Counted from the stretch's first letter, positions 1 to 8,700 are shown. The stretch is DNA of 17,805 bases from Anaerolineaceae bacterium UBA700 (GCA_002298885.1 DBMK01000134.1:1-17805), one strand, 5' to 3'. Translations and numbers: made by a program. Notes: generated by a model from the letters alone, not told the origin.

Positions 1-23
1 ATCATAATTTGATTCTGGACAGG

Positions 24-29
24 TATAAT
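24..29 (+). promoter_or_regulatory. -10 promoter element of acpS, possibly leaderless
   Basis: A perfect TATAAT ends 6 bases before the acpS ATG at 36. Transcription normally starts about 7 bases past a -10 box, which here falls on or next to the A of the start codon. No Shine-Dalgarno sequence fits in that space. The expected -35 position (about 1-6) reads ATCATA and is not convincing. Confidence 0.5.
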
Positions 30-35
30 AGGGGC

Positions 36-407
36 ATGATCCTGCGTACCGGGATTGACCTGATCGAGATCGAGCGGATCGACCAGATCCAGCCGACCAT
101 CCGCGAGCGTTTCTTGAAGCGCGTGTTCACCAGGCGCGAGCTGGAACAGGCCGGCTGTTCGAGCGCCAGCCTGGCCGGGCGCTTTGCGGTGAAAGAAGCC
201 GTCGCCAAGGCGCTGGGCTGCGGCATCGGCGCAGTCGGCTGGCAGTCCATTGAGGTCCAGCGCGGCCCCCAGGGCGAGCCGAAGCTCATCCTGCACAACA
301 AGGCCAAGGCCCTGGCCGAAACCCTCGGCCTGACGAGCTGGTCGATCAGCATCAGCCACAGCCGCACCCATGCCGTTGCGATGGCAGTGGGATTGGGGCT
401 GGAATGA
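36..407 (+). CDS. acpS: Holo-[acyl-carrier-protein] synthase (4'-phosphopantetheinyl transferase)
   Basis: AcpS moves 4'-phosphopantetheine from coenzyme A to a serine of apo-ACP, activating the carrier for fatty acid synthesis in the cytoplasm. The 123-residue product matches the usual length. Family landmarks are visible: GIDLIEIERI near the N-terminus with metal-ligand Asp8, the RFLKRVFT block around residues 25-32, FAVKEAVAKAL with Glu54, and a SISISHSRTHAVA segment near the end. The ATG at 36 is preferred over an in-frame TTG at 9, because the protein then begins MILRTGIDL as AcpS proteins do, and because the TTG lies upstream of the -10 box. The stop overlaps the next gene by four bases (ATGA), indicating translational coupling. 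No Shine-Dalgarno sequence precedes the start. Confidence 0.95.
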   Translation: MILRTGIDLIEIERIDQIQPTIRERFLKRVFTRRELEQAGCSSASLAGRFAVKEAVAKALGCGIGAVGWQSIEVQRGPQGEPKLILHNKAKALAETLGLTSWSISISHSRTHAVAMAVGLGLE

Positions 408-1099
408 AGATCCTGGCAGTCAGCGACGTGGAGATAGGGCTCATCTACAGCCCGCAAATATCCAAACGCTTTGCCGAAATCGACCTGGCGATTGGCTGCG
501 GCGACCTGCCGTACTATTACCTGGAGTACATCATCAGTTCGCTGGATATTCCGCTGTACTTCGTACGCGGCAACCACGCCAGCCGGGTGGAAAGCGGGGT
601 AAACGGCGACCGCACCAGTCCGTGGGGAGCGGTGGACCTGCACCAGCGCGTGATCCGCGACAGCTCAGGCCTGCTGCTGGCAGGCATCGAGGGCAGTATC
701 CGCTACAATTACGGCGCCCACCAGTATTCCCAGGCCGAAATGTGGAGCATGGCCTACTCCCTGGTGCCCGGCTTGATGCTGAACCACCTGCGTTACGGCC
801 GCTACCTGGATGTGCTCGTCACCCACGCCCCGCCCTGGAAGATCCATGACCTGGAAGACCGGCCGCACCAGGGGATTAAAGCCTTCAACTGGCTGATCAA
901 AGTATTCCAACCCGCCTATCACCTGCACGGTCACGTCCACGTGTACCGGGCAGATACGGTCACCGAAACCCTCATCGGGCGAACGAAAGTGATCAATACG
1001 TATGGTTATCGAGAACTGACACTCGACCTGGAAAAGTACGAGAAGAGGGTCCACACGACCTCCGCCCTTCCGGCGAGGAGAATAAAGCATGAGCGATGA
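404..1099 (+). CDS. Calcineurin-like metallophosphoesterase, variant motif I
   Basis: This 231-residue protein has the order of motifs of the calcineurin-like phosphoesterase fold. These are SDVE at residues 7-10, GCGD ending in Asp34, RGNH with Asn57 and His58, VTHAPP with His141, and HGHVH with His177 and His179. Enzymes of this fold use a di-metal centre to cleave phosphate esters or diesters. Motif I normally reads D-x-H, but here the His position is Glu10, so metal binding at one site may differ. The substrate cannot be told from sequence. It overlaps acpS by four bases and the next gene by eleven, so all three are probably co-transcribed. There is no signal peptide or membrane segment, so it is likely cytoplasmic. 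Confidence 0.85.
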   Translation: MKILAVSDVEIGLIYSPQISKRFAEIDLAIGCGDLPYYYLEYIISSLDIPLYFVRGNHASRVESGVNGDRTSPWGAVDLHQRVIRDSSGLLLAGIEGSIRYNYGAHQYSQAEMWSMAYSLVPGLMLNHLRYGRYLDVLVTHAPPWKIHDLEDRPHQGIKAFNWLIKVFQPAYHLHGHVHVYRADTVTETLIGRTKVINTYGYRELTLDLEKYEKRVHTTSALPARRIKHER

Positions 1100-2072
1100 G
1101 AACGATAACAGACTGACATCATTATTATTTCACGAACGCGCCCGGGCAGACTTCGAAGTTGCCCTGCGCAAAGGATTCTGGCGATCCATCTGGAGCTGGT
1201 TCACCCAATCCGACAACAACCTGCTGCCTTTCGACGAGATCCGCAAAAACCTGCCAATAGGAGGGCAGCATTCCCTGGGTATGCGCCAGATTCCGCTGGA
1301 TAAAATTGTCGGCAGCGTGGGCCGCTACCAGGATTTCGACCGGGCCTTCCTGCCGCGCTACGGCTTCCTGCGGCCGCGCTGGGTCAGCATCGACAGCGCC
1401 CAACTGCAGGACATCATCCTGCCCCCGATCGAAGTGTATAAGATTGGGGAAGTGTACTTCGTGAAGGACGGCAACCACCGCGTTTCAGTGGCCCGCCAGC
1501 GCGGGCAGGCGTACATCGACGCCAACGTGATCGAGATCGCCACCCCCATCCCAATTACCCCGCAGACCAACATCGATGAGCTGATCCGCCAGACGGAAAA
1601 AATCGTGTTTTTCGATAAGACCAAGCTGTACCAGCTCCGCCCCGACGTGAAGATCGACTTTACCTTGCCCGGTGGTTACAGCCGCTTGCTGGAACACATC
1701 GACATGCACCGCTGGTTCATGGGCGAGGCGCGCAAAGCCCCCGTGCCCTACCCAGAAGCGGTTACGAGCTGGTACGATGAAGTGTATATACCCATGGTGC
1801 AGGTCATAGAATACAACCAGATCATCAAGGGGTTCCCCACCCGCACCGAAGCCGACCTGTACATCTGGATCATCGAGCACCTGTGGTACCTGCGCGAGGA
1901 ATACCAGGAAGACGTCAGCATGCAGGAGGCAGCCCAGCATTACGCCAAAGCCTACGCCGAGCAGCCACTGCGCTGGCTGATGGACCTGGCCCGCTGGGCC
2001 TCCCGCCGGCTGGTAGGCGCCGAAGAGCCATCCCCCGCCCCACGCAGCGAAAAGGATGAAAATAAGGAATAA
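1089..2072 (+). CDS. ParB/sulfiredoxin-fold domain protein of unknown function
   Basis: The 327-residue product contains a ParB N-terminal-like (sulfiredoxin fold) segment. It begins around LDKIVGSVGRYQDFDRAFLP and reaches KDGNHRVSVAR, with Asp127 opening the DGNHR motif. In the wider fold this motif contributes to nucleotide binding, and in ParB proteins to CTP binding and DNA loading. The C-terminal half, rich in Trp, Tyr and charged residues (for example YIWIIEHLWYLREEYQEDV), is not a helix-turn-helix I can recognise, so calling it a partition protein would be wrong. The ATG at 1089 lies inside the end of the upstream phosphoesterase gene and is preceded by a GGCGAGGAG ribosome site. Domain call moderately sure, function unknown. 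Confidence 0.75.
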   Translation: MSDENDNRLTSLLFHERARADFEVALRKGFWRSIWSWFTQSDNNLLPFDEIRKNLPIGGQHSLGMRQIPLDKIVGSVGRYQDFDRAFLPRYGFLRPRWVSIDSAQLQDIILPPIEVYKIGEVYFVKDGNHRVSVARQRGQAYIDANVIEIATPIPITPQTNIDELIRQTEKIVFFDKTKLYQLRPDVKIDFTLPGGYSRLLEHIDMHRWFMGEARKAPVPYPEAVTSWYDEVYIPMVQVIEYNQIIKGFPTRTEADLYIWIIEHLWYLREEYQEDVSMQEAAQHYAKAYAEQPLRWLMDLARWASRRLVGAEEPSPAPRSEKDENKE

Positions 2073-2086
2073 TCGAGCAGCGGAAA

Positions 2087-2127
2087 TAAAAAAGGGATTT
2101 TTGACCGCCGGCCGGCCAAAAATCCCT
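2087..2127 (-). terminator. Intrinsic terminator for the small minus-strand gene
   Basis: A perfect 11-bp stem (2093-2103 with 2117-2127) is extended inside by a CCG/CGG pairing. On the minus strand it is followed directly by a T-rich run (complement of the A-run at 2088-2093). It lies 19 bases past the stop of the minus-strand gene ending at 2146, as expected for a rho-independent terminator. On the plus strand no T-run follows, so it probably serves the convergent operon poorly. Confidence 0.75.
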
Positions 2128-2145
2128 GTCCTGGGTGGCTAGAAC

Positions 2146-2385
2146 TCATACCGCCTGAGCCGAATCGTTCAGTCCCATCCACAGGTGGTTGGGGAGCACC
2201 TGCCGGTTCGGACGGACCTCGATATCCTGGGCCCTTCCGGCAGAGCCGTTCAACATGGTCGGGTGGACAAAGCACAGCGAAGGCTTGCGGCCGTATTTGC
2301 GCTGATAATAATCGGCGGCGCGGGCGATCTTGGTCGCCAGGTCGGCTTTCGGGTCATTGTCAAACCAAAGCATTCCTGTTTTCAT
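2146..2385 (-). CDS. Small conserved-looking protein of unknown function
   Basis: A 79-residue protein begins MKTGMLWFDNDPKADLATKI, followed by a basic helix-like stretch (ARAADYYQRKYGRKP) and a core around LCFVHPTML. I do not recognise a named family. The start at 2385 is chosen because GGAGG (complement of 2394-2398) sits 8 bases upstream. In-frame GTG codons further upstream (to 2427) also have a purine-rich site, so a slightly longer protein is possible. That it is real is supported by its own strong promoter at 2485-2512, a ribosome site and an intrinsic terminator, all oriented consistently. It is soluble and without signal peptide. Composition is like its neighbours. Confidence 0.75.
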   Translation of the reverse strand: MKTGMLWFDNDPKADLATKIARAADYYQRKYGRKPSLCFVHPTMLNGSAGRAQDIEVRPNRQVLPNHLWMGLNDSAQAV

Positions 2386-2472
2386 GGGTCGGTCCTCCAT
2401 CATACTCTTCACGGCAGTCTCCTTCACACCCGCTGGGGGGCATTAGATGATTTTTTATAGGCTCTAGAATGA

Positions 2473-2505
2473 TTGTTCTATATAATAATAGCATAAATAG
2501 AACAA
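2473..2505. promoter_or_regulatory. 9-bp inverted repeat over the promoter, operator candidate
   Basis: TTGTTCTAT at 2473-2481 and its exact reverse complement ATAGAACAA at 2497-2505 flank the -10 element with a 15-base gap. The outer edges also form two imperfect GAAC-N4-GTTC-like boxes, GAAT-GATT-GTTC at 2467-2478 and GAAC-AAAT-GTCA at 2500-2511. These resemble the LexA operator type known from Gram-positive bacteria. The inverted repeat is seen directly. A LexA role is inference. Confidence 0.4.
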
Positions 2506-2512
2506 ATGTCAA
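2485..2512 (-). promoter_or_regulatory. Sigma-70-type promoter of the small minus-strand gene
   Basis: Read on the minus strand, a perfect TTGACA (2507-2512) is followed after 16 bases by TATTAT (2485-2490), preceded by TGC as in an extended -10 element. The predicted transcription start is near 2478, giving a leader of roughly 90 bases before the start codon at 2385. This is the best housekeeping promoter match in the window. Confidence 0.7.
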
Positions 2513-2591
2513 TAGGTTTTCACTGCGTTTTTAGATTTTTAATGGTATCCTTTAAGTTAATCTGCGTCGATTTTCACTCTAGGAGGTCAAA

Positions 2592-3161
2592 GTGATCAAC
2601 GAGATCATCAAAGACACTGTCAAGGAAGCCGAAACCCGCATGAAGGGGGCGATCGTATCGCTGGAAGAAGACCTGGCAGGCGTGCGGACCGGACGCGCCA
2701 GCCCCGCCCTGGTGGAACGGCTCCACGTTGAATACTACGGCGTCTCAACGCCACTGATTCAGCTTGCAACCATCAGCGTGCCAGAAGCGCGCTCCTTGCT
2801 CATCAAGCCTTTCGATCCGTCGTCACTCAAAGCGATCGAGCGCGCTATCATGGTGTCGGAGCTCGGCCTGACCCCCAACAACGACGGGAAAGTCATCCGC
2901 CTGAACATCCCTACCCTGACGGAGGAGCGCCGGCGCGAACTGGTGAAATTCGTGCACAGCCGCCTGGAGGAAGGTCGAGTGGCCATCCGCAACGTGCGCC
3001 GCGACCTGAATAAGGATCTGAAGGAGTTCGAGCACGAGAAGATGCTCTCCGAGGACGACCTGGAGCAGGGTGAAGAAGAACTGCAGAAGCTCACCGATAA
3101 GATGATCCAAGGGATCGACGCCGTCGGCGAGAAAAAAGAGAAGGAGATCATGGAGGTTTAA
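2592..3161 (+). CDS. frr: Ribosome recycling factor
   Basis: RRF acts with EF-G to split the post-termination ribosome complex so subunits can be reused. The 189-residue protein matches the family's usual length of about 185. It shows the three-helix bundle landmarks VRTGRASPALVE near residue 35, EARSLLIKPFD in the middle, GKVIRLNIPTLTEERRREL, and a highly charged C-terminal helix. The start is GTG at 2592, preceded by a very strong AGGAGGT ribosome site at 2581-2587. A possible extended -10 (TGG then TATCCT, 2543-2551) lies upstream without a good -35. uppS follows 14 bases downstream, the common frr-uppS-cdsA order of bacteria. Confidence 0.97.
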   Translation: MINEIIKDTVKEAETRMKGAIVSLEEDLAGVRTGRASPALVERLHVEYYGVSTPLIQLATISVPEARSLLIKPFDPSSLKAIERAIMVSELGLTPNNDGKVIRLNIPTLTEERRRELVKFVHSRLEEGRVAIRNVRRDLNKDLKEFEHEKMLSEDDLEQGEEELQKLTDKMIQGIDAVGEKKEKEIMEV

Positions 3162-3175
3162 CCCCCATCGTATTC

Positions 3176-3928
3176 ATGAATCAGCCGGAACCAACGGAAA
3201 CGTTTGAAAAAGTGCCCACGCACGTGGCAGTGATTATGGATGGCAACGGGCGTTGGGCCAAAGCGCGCGGGCTGCCGCGTGTCTCGGGCCACCAGGCCGG
3301 CACGGAAAACCTGCGCCGGGTTATCCGGGCGTGCGTCGAATTCGGGATTAAATATTTGACCATCTACGCCTTTTCCACCGAAAATTGGGACCGTCCGAGG
3401 GAAGAGGTGGAAGGTCTGATGGATATCCTGGAGGACGTGATCGACCGCGAGCTTGAGGAACTCAACAAAGAGGGCGTGCAGCTCCATCACATTGGCCACC
3501 TGGAGGGATTGAACGAAGCTTTGCAGTCCAAAGTGCGTAACGCCATCGAGCTGACCCGTGAAAACCACACCCTGGTGCTGACCCTGGCCTTCAACTACGG
3601 CGGGCGGGACGAGATCGTGTGCGCCATCCGCAGTATGCTCCAAGACGGAATCAAACCCGAGGACGTGACGCCCGAGCTGGTGAACCAATACCTGTTCACG
3701 GCCGGCCTGCCCGACCCGGACCTGATCATCCGTACTTCGGGCGAGCTGCGCATCAGCAATTTTTTGATCTGGCAGGGAGTGTACGCCGAATGGTATATCA
3801 CGCCAACGCTGTGGCCCGATTTTGACCGCGAGGAATTGAAGAAAGCGATCCTGGATTACAGCACGCGCGACCGCAGGTTTGGCAAAGTGAATTCGGCCGA
3901 AGTGGGGGACCGGACGGATGCTGGTTGA
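3176..3928 (+). CDS. uppS: Undecaprenyl (cis-prenyl) diphosphate synthase
   Basis: This enzyme adds isopentenyl units in cis to farnesyl diphosphate, making the polyprenyl carrier lipid used for cell-wall and glycan assembly. The 250 residues show HVAVIMDGNGRWA with the catalytic Asp22, SGHQAG, YAFSTENW, and the late block IIRTSGELRISNFLIWQ followed by YAEWY, all diagnostic of the family. No close ribosome site precedes the ATG. The nearest GGAGG lies inside the end of frr 19 bases away, so translation may depend on coupling to frr. It overlaps cdsA by eleven bases. Length and motifs are normal. The chain length of the product cannot be read from sequence. Confidence 0.96.
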   Translation: MNQPEPTETFEKVPTHVAVIMDGNGRWAKARGLPRVSGHQAGTENLRRVIRACVEFGIKYLTIYAFSTENWDRPREEVEGLMDILEDVIDRELEELNKEGVQLHHIGHLEGLNEALQSKVRNAIELTRENHTLVLTLAFNYGGRDEIVCAIRSMLQDGIKPEDVTPELVNQYLFTAGLPDPDLIIRTSGELRISNFLIWQGVYAEWYITPTLWPDFDREELKKAILDYSTRDRRFGKVNSAEVGDRTDAG

Positions 3929-4733
3929 GAGGATCCTGGTCGCGGCGGTCATCCTGCCAGTCGTCGTCCTGGTCATCGTGGCGGGCGATTGGGTCTTTGC
4001 CTTGAGCGTGGCGATCACTCTGGCCATCGCCGCCTGGGAATTCTGGCGCATGGTGCGCGGCGGCGGTTTTCAGCCCTCGGCGATCCTGTTGATCGGCGGG
4101 GTGGCCCTGATGGCCATCCTGCGCTACCTGTTCGACTTCGAGGGCAGCCAGTTCGGCGCCAGCATGTTAATCTTGCTCACCATGGCCGCCTGTGTGCGCG
4201 GCTACGAGCTCTCCCGCAACCAGTCCGCCAGTGATTTTGCGATCACCGTGGCGGGCATTTTTTATTTGGGCTGGCTGGGGAGCTATCTCATTTCGCTGCG
4301 CAACCTGCCCAGCGGGGAATGGTGGGCCTTCACCGCCCTGCCGGCGGCCTGGATAGCCGATGGCGGAGCCTATTTCGTCGGGCGAACGATTGGGCGGCAC
4401 AAGCTCTCGCCGCGGGTAAGCCCCAAAAAGACCTGGGAGGGCTACCTGGGCGGCATCCCGGTGGCTATCATCGGCTGCGCCCTGCTGGCTTCGGCCTGGC
4501 AGTTGCGCGTGCCGGCCATCACGCCCGAAAAAGGGGCTCTGGTGGGCCTGGTGGTGAGCGTCCTGGCGCCGATGGGCGACCTGGGAGAATCGATGCTCAA
4601 GCGCCAGTTTGGGATCAAAGACAGCAGCAATCTCCTGCCCGGCCACGGCGGTTTCATGGACCGGATCGACTCGACCCTGTGGGCAGGCGTAATCGGTTAC
4701 TACCTTATCGTGTTTTTTAGACTTGGAGGCTGA
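3918..4733 (+). CDS. cdsA: Phosphatidate cytidylyltransferase (CDP-diacylglycerol synthase)
   Basis: CdsA is an integral membrane enzyme that makes CDP-diacylglycerol from phosphatidate and CTP, the branch point to bacterial phospholipids. The 271-residue protein is hydrophobic, with about seven or eight likely membrane segments starting at the N-terminus (VERILVAAVILPVVVLVIVA). The conserved block SPKKTWEGYLGG sits in the middle. The family signature follows near the C-terminus: SMLKRQFGIKDSSNLLPGHG, then GFMDRID. It starts inside the end of uppS and its TGA overlaps the ribosome-site region of glpX, so the cluster is translationally packed. Complete and ordinary. Confidence 0.96.
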   Translation: MLVERILVAAVILPVVVLVIVAGDWVFALSVAITLAIAAWEFWRMVRGGGFQPSAILLIGGVALMAILRYLFDFEGSQFGASMLILLTMAACVRGYELSRNQSASDFAITVAGIFYLGWLGSYLISLRNLPSGEWWAFTALPAAWIADGGAYFVGRTIGRHKLSPRVSPKKTWEGYLGGIPVAIIGCALLASAWQLRVPAITPEKGALVGLVVSVLAPMGDLGESMLKRQFGIKDSSNLLPGHGGFMDRIDSTLWAGVIGYYLIVFFRLGG

Positions 4734-4734
4734 T

Positions 4735-5733
4735 ATGGAGACTGAACCTGTTGATACGCGGCCAACCCGCAACCTGGCCCTGGACCTGGTGCGGGTCACC
4801 GAGTCGGCGGCGCTGAGCGCAGCGCGCTTCATGGGTCGGGGCGATAAAAATGCCGCCGACCACGCTGCCGTGGAAGGCATGCGCCTGGTGCTGAACACCG
4901 TCGAGATGGACGGGGTGATCGTTATCGGCGAGGGCGAGAAGGACCACGCCCCGATGCTGTTCAACGGCGAGCGCCTGGGCACCGGCCGCCCGCCCCTGGT
5001 GGACATCGCCGTAGACCCGATCGACGGAACGCGCCCGCTGGCCCACGGGCAGGGCAACTCTATTTCTACGGTATCCCTGGCGCCGCGCGGCTCCATGTTC
5101 AACCCTGGGCCGGCCTTCTACATGAACAAGATCGCCGTCGGCCCCCAGGCCAGGGACGCCATCGACATCGACGCGCCGGTGAAGGTCAACCTGGAAAAAA
5201 TCGCCAGGGCAATCGACCAGGACGTGAAGGACCTGACCGTGGTGATTCTGGACCGCGAACGACACCAGGAGTTGATCAACGAAGTGCGCCAATGCGGGGC
5301 GCGCATCCGCCTGATCCCGGACGGGGACGTGGCCGGGGCGCTGATGGCCGCCATTCCCGAATCGGGGATCGACGTGCTGATGGGCACCGGCGGGTCGCCG
5401 GAGGGCGTGCTGGCGGCCTGCGCCATGCGCTGCCTGGGCGGCAACATCCAGTGCAAACTGGTGGCCCGCACCGACGAAGAGAAGAAGCGAGTCGCCGATT
5501 ACGGCTACCGCTTGAACCAGGTGCTGATGTTGGAGGACCTGGTGTCATCGGAGGACGTTTTCTTTGCCGCCACCGGCATTACCACCGGCGAGCTGCTGCG
5601 CGGCGTGGATTACAAGCCGCACGAGGCTGTCACTGACAGCATCGTCATGCGCGGCCTCACCGGTACGGTGCGCCGCATCACCGCCACTCACCGCCTCGAC
5701 CGCCTGGACAGAATATCAAGTATTATCTATTAA
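4735..5733 (+). CDS. glpX: Fructose-1,6-bisphosphatase class II (GlpX type)
   Basis: GlpX hydrolyses fructose-1,6-bisphosphate to fructose-6-phosphate in gluconeogenesis, and in some bacteria also sedoheptulose bisphosphate. The 332-residue product has the metal-binding motifs GEGEKD (residues 65-70) and DPIDGT (94-99). Further on are RLIPDGDVAGAL and the MGTGGSPEGVLAA block. The start is the ATG at 4735, because GGAGG at 4725-4729 sits 5 bases upstream. An in-frame TTG at 4723 would begin inside that ribosome site. It follows cdsA with a one-base gap, so it is likely the last gene of the frr-uppS-cdsA unit. No clear T-rich terminator follows, only the GC hairpin at 5743-5778. Confidence 0.95.
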   Translation: METEPVDTRPTRNLALDLVRVTESAALSAARFMGRGDKNAADHAAVEGMRLVLNTVEMDGVIVIGEGEKDHAPMLFNGERLGTGRPPLVDIAVDPIDGTRPLAHGQGNSISTVSLAPRGSMFNPGPAFYMNKIAVGPQARDAIDIDAPVKVNLEKIARAIDQDVKDLTVVILDRERHQELINEVRQCGARIRLIPDGDVAGALMAAIPESGIDVLMGTGGSPEGVLAACAMRCLGGNIQCKLVARTDEEKKRVADYGYRLNQVLMLEDLVSSEDVFFAATGITTGELLRGVDYKPHEAVTDSIVMRGLTGTVRRITATHRLDRLDRISSIIY

Positions 5734-5742
5734 CCGGTTTTT

Positions 5743-5778
5743 CCTCACCCCCCAACCCCCGCCCCCAGGGCGGGGGAG
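5743..5778 (+). repeat. GC-rich REP-like hairpin, left border of the RHS block
   Basis: CCTCACCC and a C-rich spacer lead into a perfect 9-bp stem, CCCCCGCCC (5756-5764) with GGGCGGGGG (5768-5776), and a 3-base loop. The same pattern in reverse orientation occurs at 10999-11039. No T-run follows, so it is not a typical terminator. Its 3' arm overlaps the only purine-rich site before the RHS start at 5783. Confidence 0.65.
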
Positions 5779-5782
5779 TTAA

Positions 5783-8700
5783 ATGACGGATGCGCTGTTT
5801 GCGGATACGTTCGAGAGCGGCAACTTCACCGGCTGGTCGTCCTCTACGACCGGCAGTGGCAAGTTGAGCGTGACCACAGCCTCCAAGGTTGGTGGGAATT
5901 ACGGCATGCAGGCTCAGGCCAGCAGCAGCAATACGAGCCTCTATGTAGTAGACAAGCGGCCGTCGAGTGAAACGCAATACCGGGCCCGATTCTATTTCAA
6001 GCCCAATGGGATCACGCTTGGAGATACGCAAGTCCATTACCTGCTGTATGGCCAGCAGGGGACGAGTTCACCGACCACAATCCTGCGGCTGGAATTCCGC
6101 AAGAGCCTGGGAGACTACCAGTTAAGAGCTTCAGCCTACAACGATTCGAGCGCCTGGCAGAGCACTCAATGGTATTATGTAGCCAACCAACTCTATTATT
6201 TCGAAGTGAACTGGCAAGCTGCTACGGCTGCCGGGGCAAATAACGGCGTGTTGACCCTTTGGATAGACGGGACGCAGATGGAGACGATCACCAACCTGGA
6301 TACCGACACCCGCCGGGTGGACCAGATCCAGTTCGGCCAGATCGCCGGGACGCTGACCGGAGCTACCGGGACGGACTACTACGACCTGTACGAGTCGCGC
6401 CGCACGAGCTATATTGGGGCGGATGCCAGTGCGCCCACCCCGCCGGCGCCGCCCACCCCGCCTTTAACGGCCGATGCGATCTTCTCAAATGGCTTCGAGA
6501 GCGGCAGTTTCTCCGCATGGTCGGCGAACACGCCCAACAGCGGCAACCTGAGCGTGACGACCGGTTCGAAGCACGACGGAATCTATGGGCTTTCAGCCTA
6601 CATCAACAACAACACCGCAGAATACGTGACCGATTGGACTCCCTGGCTCGAGCCGCATTACCGGGCCCAGTTCTGGTTCTATCCGAACGGGATCACAATG
6701 GCCACCAACGACGCCCATTACATCTTCTACGCCATCAGTCACGATGGGCTGGTGGTGGCGCGGGTGGAGTTCGGCAAGATCGCCTCGGGCTACCAGATCC
6801 GGGCCGGGGCGGTGACCGACGCCTCCAGCTCGACCTTCACCAACCTGGCCTGGACGACGGCGGTGACGAGCGCCTGGCACAAGATCGAAATCGAGTGGAA
6901 GGCAGCCACTGTACCTGGGGCGAACAATGGCGTTCTGACCCTGTGGATCGATACGGTGCAGGCGGCGACGGTGACGACCCTGGATAACGATACCCGGCGG
7001 GTGGATGGGGCTCAATTAGGGCCGGTGGCCGGGATCGACACCGGGACTAGGGGCACAGAGTATTTCGACACGTTTGTGTCGAGGAGAAATACGTACATTG
7101 GGTTGGTTGCGCCGGGCGGGATAGAGGTAGCGAAGAATCCAATGCCGACTCTAGTAGATAACGGGATTCGGATGGCGGCTTTCACGCAGCCAAAGCAATC
7201 CGCGCCGGTTGGTGATGCTTATCGGGTAGCACTGATGCCCATGCTCCAGCCAGCCGGAGATCTGGCGACCCACACGATCACCTACACCTACGATCCACTC
7301 AACCGGCTGACGTCGGCTTACTACGCCGACGGGAGTTACTTCGTCTACACCTACGATGCGGTGGGCAACCGGCTGACTGAAACGACTCAGGCCGGCACTA
7401 CAACCTACACCTACGACGATGCCAACCGCCTGGCGACGGTCAACGGGGTGGCGTACACCTGGGACAATAACGGCAACCTGCTGAGTGATGGAACGAGCAC
7501 CTACACCTATGATCACGCCAACCGGCTGAAGAGCGTAACGACCGGCGGGACGACCTATACCTACACCTACAACGGACTGGGCGACCGGGTCAGCCAGACC
7601 GTGGGCGGAGTGACGACCCACTACACCCTGGACCTGAATGCAGGGCTGACGCAGGTGCTGGCGGATGGGACGAACACGTACCTGTATGGAAACGAGAGGA
7701 TCGCGCAATATGATGCGGGAGGGCCGGAATATTTCCTTGGCGATACTTTGGGGAGCGTGCGACAATTGGTGGATGGCACAGGAGCCATTACCCTGACAAA
7801 GTCGTATGAGCCTTTTGGAGAGGTGCTGACTATCGAGGGAACCGGGACATCGGTCTATGGGTTTGATGCGGAATGGGTTGATCCGACAGGGTTAGTTTAT
7901 TTAAGAGCCAGATATTACGCCTCAGCGATGGGACGATTCGTGAGCCATGATAAATGGAATGGTAATTCCGAAATCCCAATGTCTTTCAACAGTTGGATCT
8001 TTACATATGATAATCCAATTTTGAACATTGACCCGAGCGGAAATAAACCTTGTGACTTTTTTCCTCCAGGCATGGGTGGATGTCCACCGCCGCCTCCATA
8101 TTATGACGGTCCTGATAATTATTTCTATGATAGTTATAATCCGCCACATAGACAGATTAATCCGCCTGATAATATTCATTTTATTGGAGCAAATCTGGCA
8201 CCTGTGTACACAAGAGATTCAGAAGGTCATATTAATATTTTAAGCAACCAATTTATCAAGAATGATAATCCTATCGCAAAAAATTGGCCAAAAGTTCTTG
8301 ATCCTTCTTCACTAACTGGTTATCGTTCTGACCACAATGGCTTATGCGGCCTTTTTGCTGTAACTGCTATTCTTGATCATTTTTACCCTGATATTAGTGT
8401 AAATGAGGTTATAGATGCCTACATAGATAATATAAGGCCAGATGTAGCTCCAGATGAACAACCCTATAACACGTTAATTGACTTAATGAATAAAGTGTAT
8501 TCAGATTATGTTAATGCAACACCCAAGTTAGGTCAAACTAACATAGATAATAGCAGGCACCTTATCCAAGAAAAGCTGATTTCAGGAAGTTTTTTTATCC
8601 CTCTGGTTAAGGTAGAGGGGAACTTTGGCGTATTGAATGGGACAATAAGCGAAGATAAAGGAAGAGCTAACCATTGGGTTGTAATAACTGGAATATCCAT

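Noticed and set aside
2..643. 213-codon open frame on the minus strand over acpS and the phosphoesterase
   Set aside because: It is antisense to two clearly recognised genes, has no ribosome site and no recognisable protein character; typical GC-rich shadow.
3158..4051. 297-codon minus-strand open frame over uppS
   Set aside because: Antisense to a firmly identified gene; residue composition (many His, Arg, Gln) is typical of a shadow frame.
4167..5102. 311-codon minus-strand open frame over cdsA and glpX
   Set aside because: Antisense to two real genes, Ser/Arg-rich, no family features.
5743..5778. Intrinsic terminator of glpX
   Set aside because: The hairpin is strong but no T-run follows on the plus strand, and a sister copy lies reversed at 10999-11039, which fits a dispersed repeat better.
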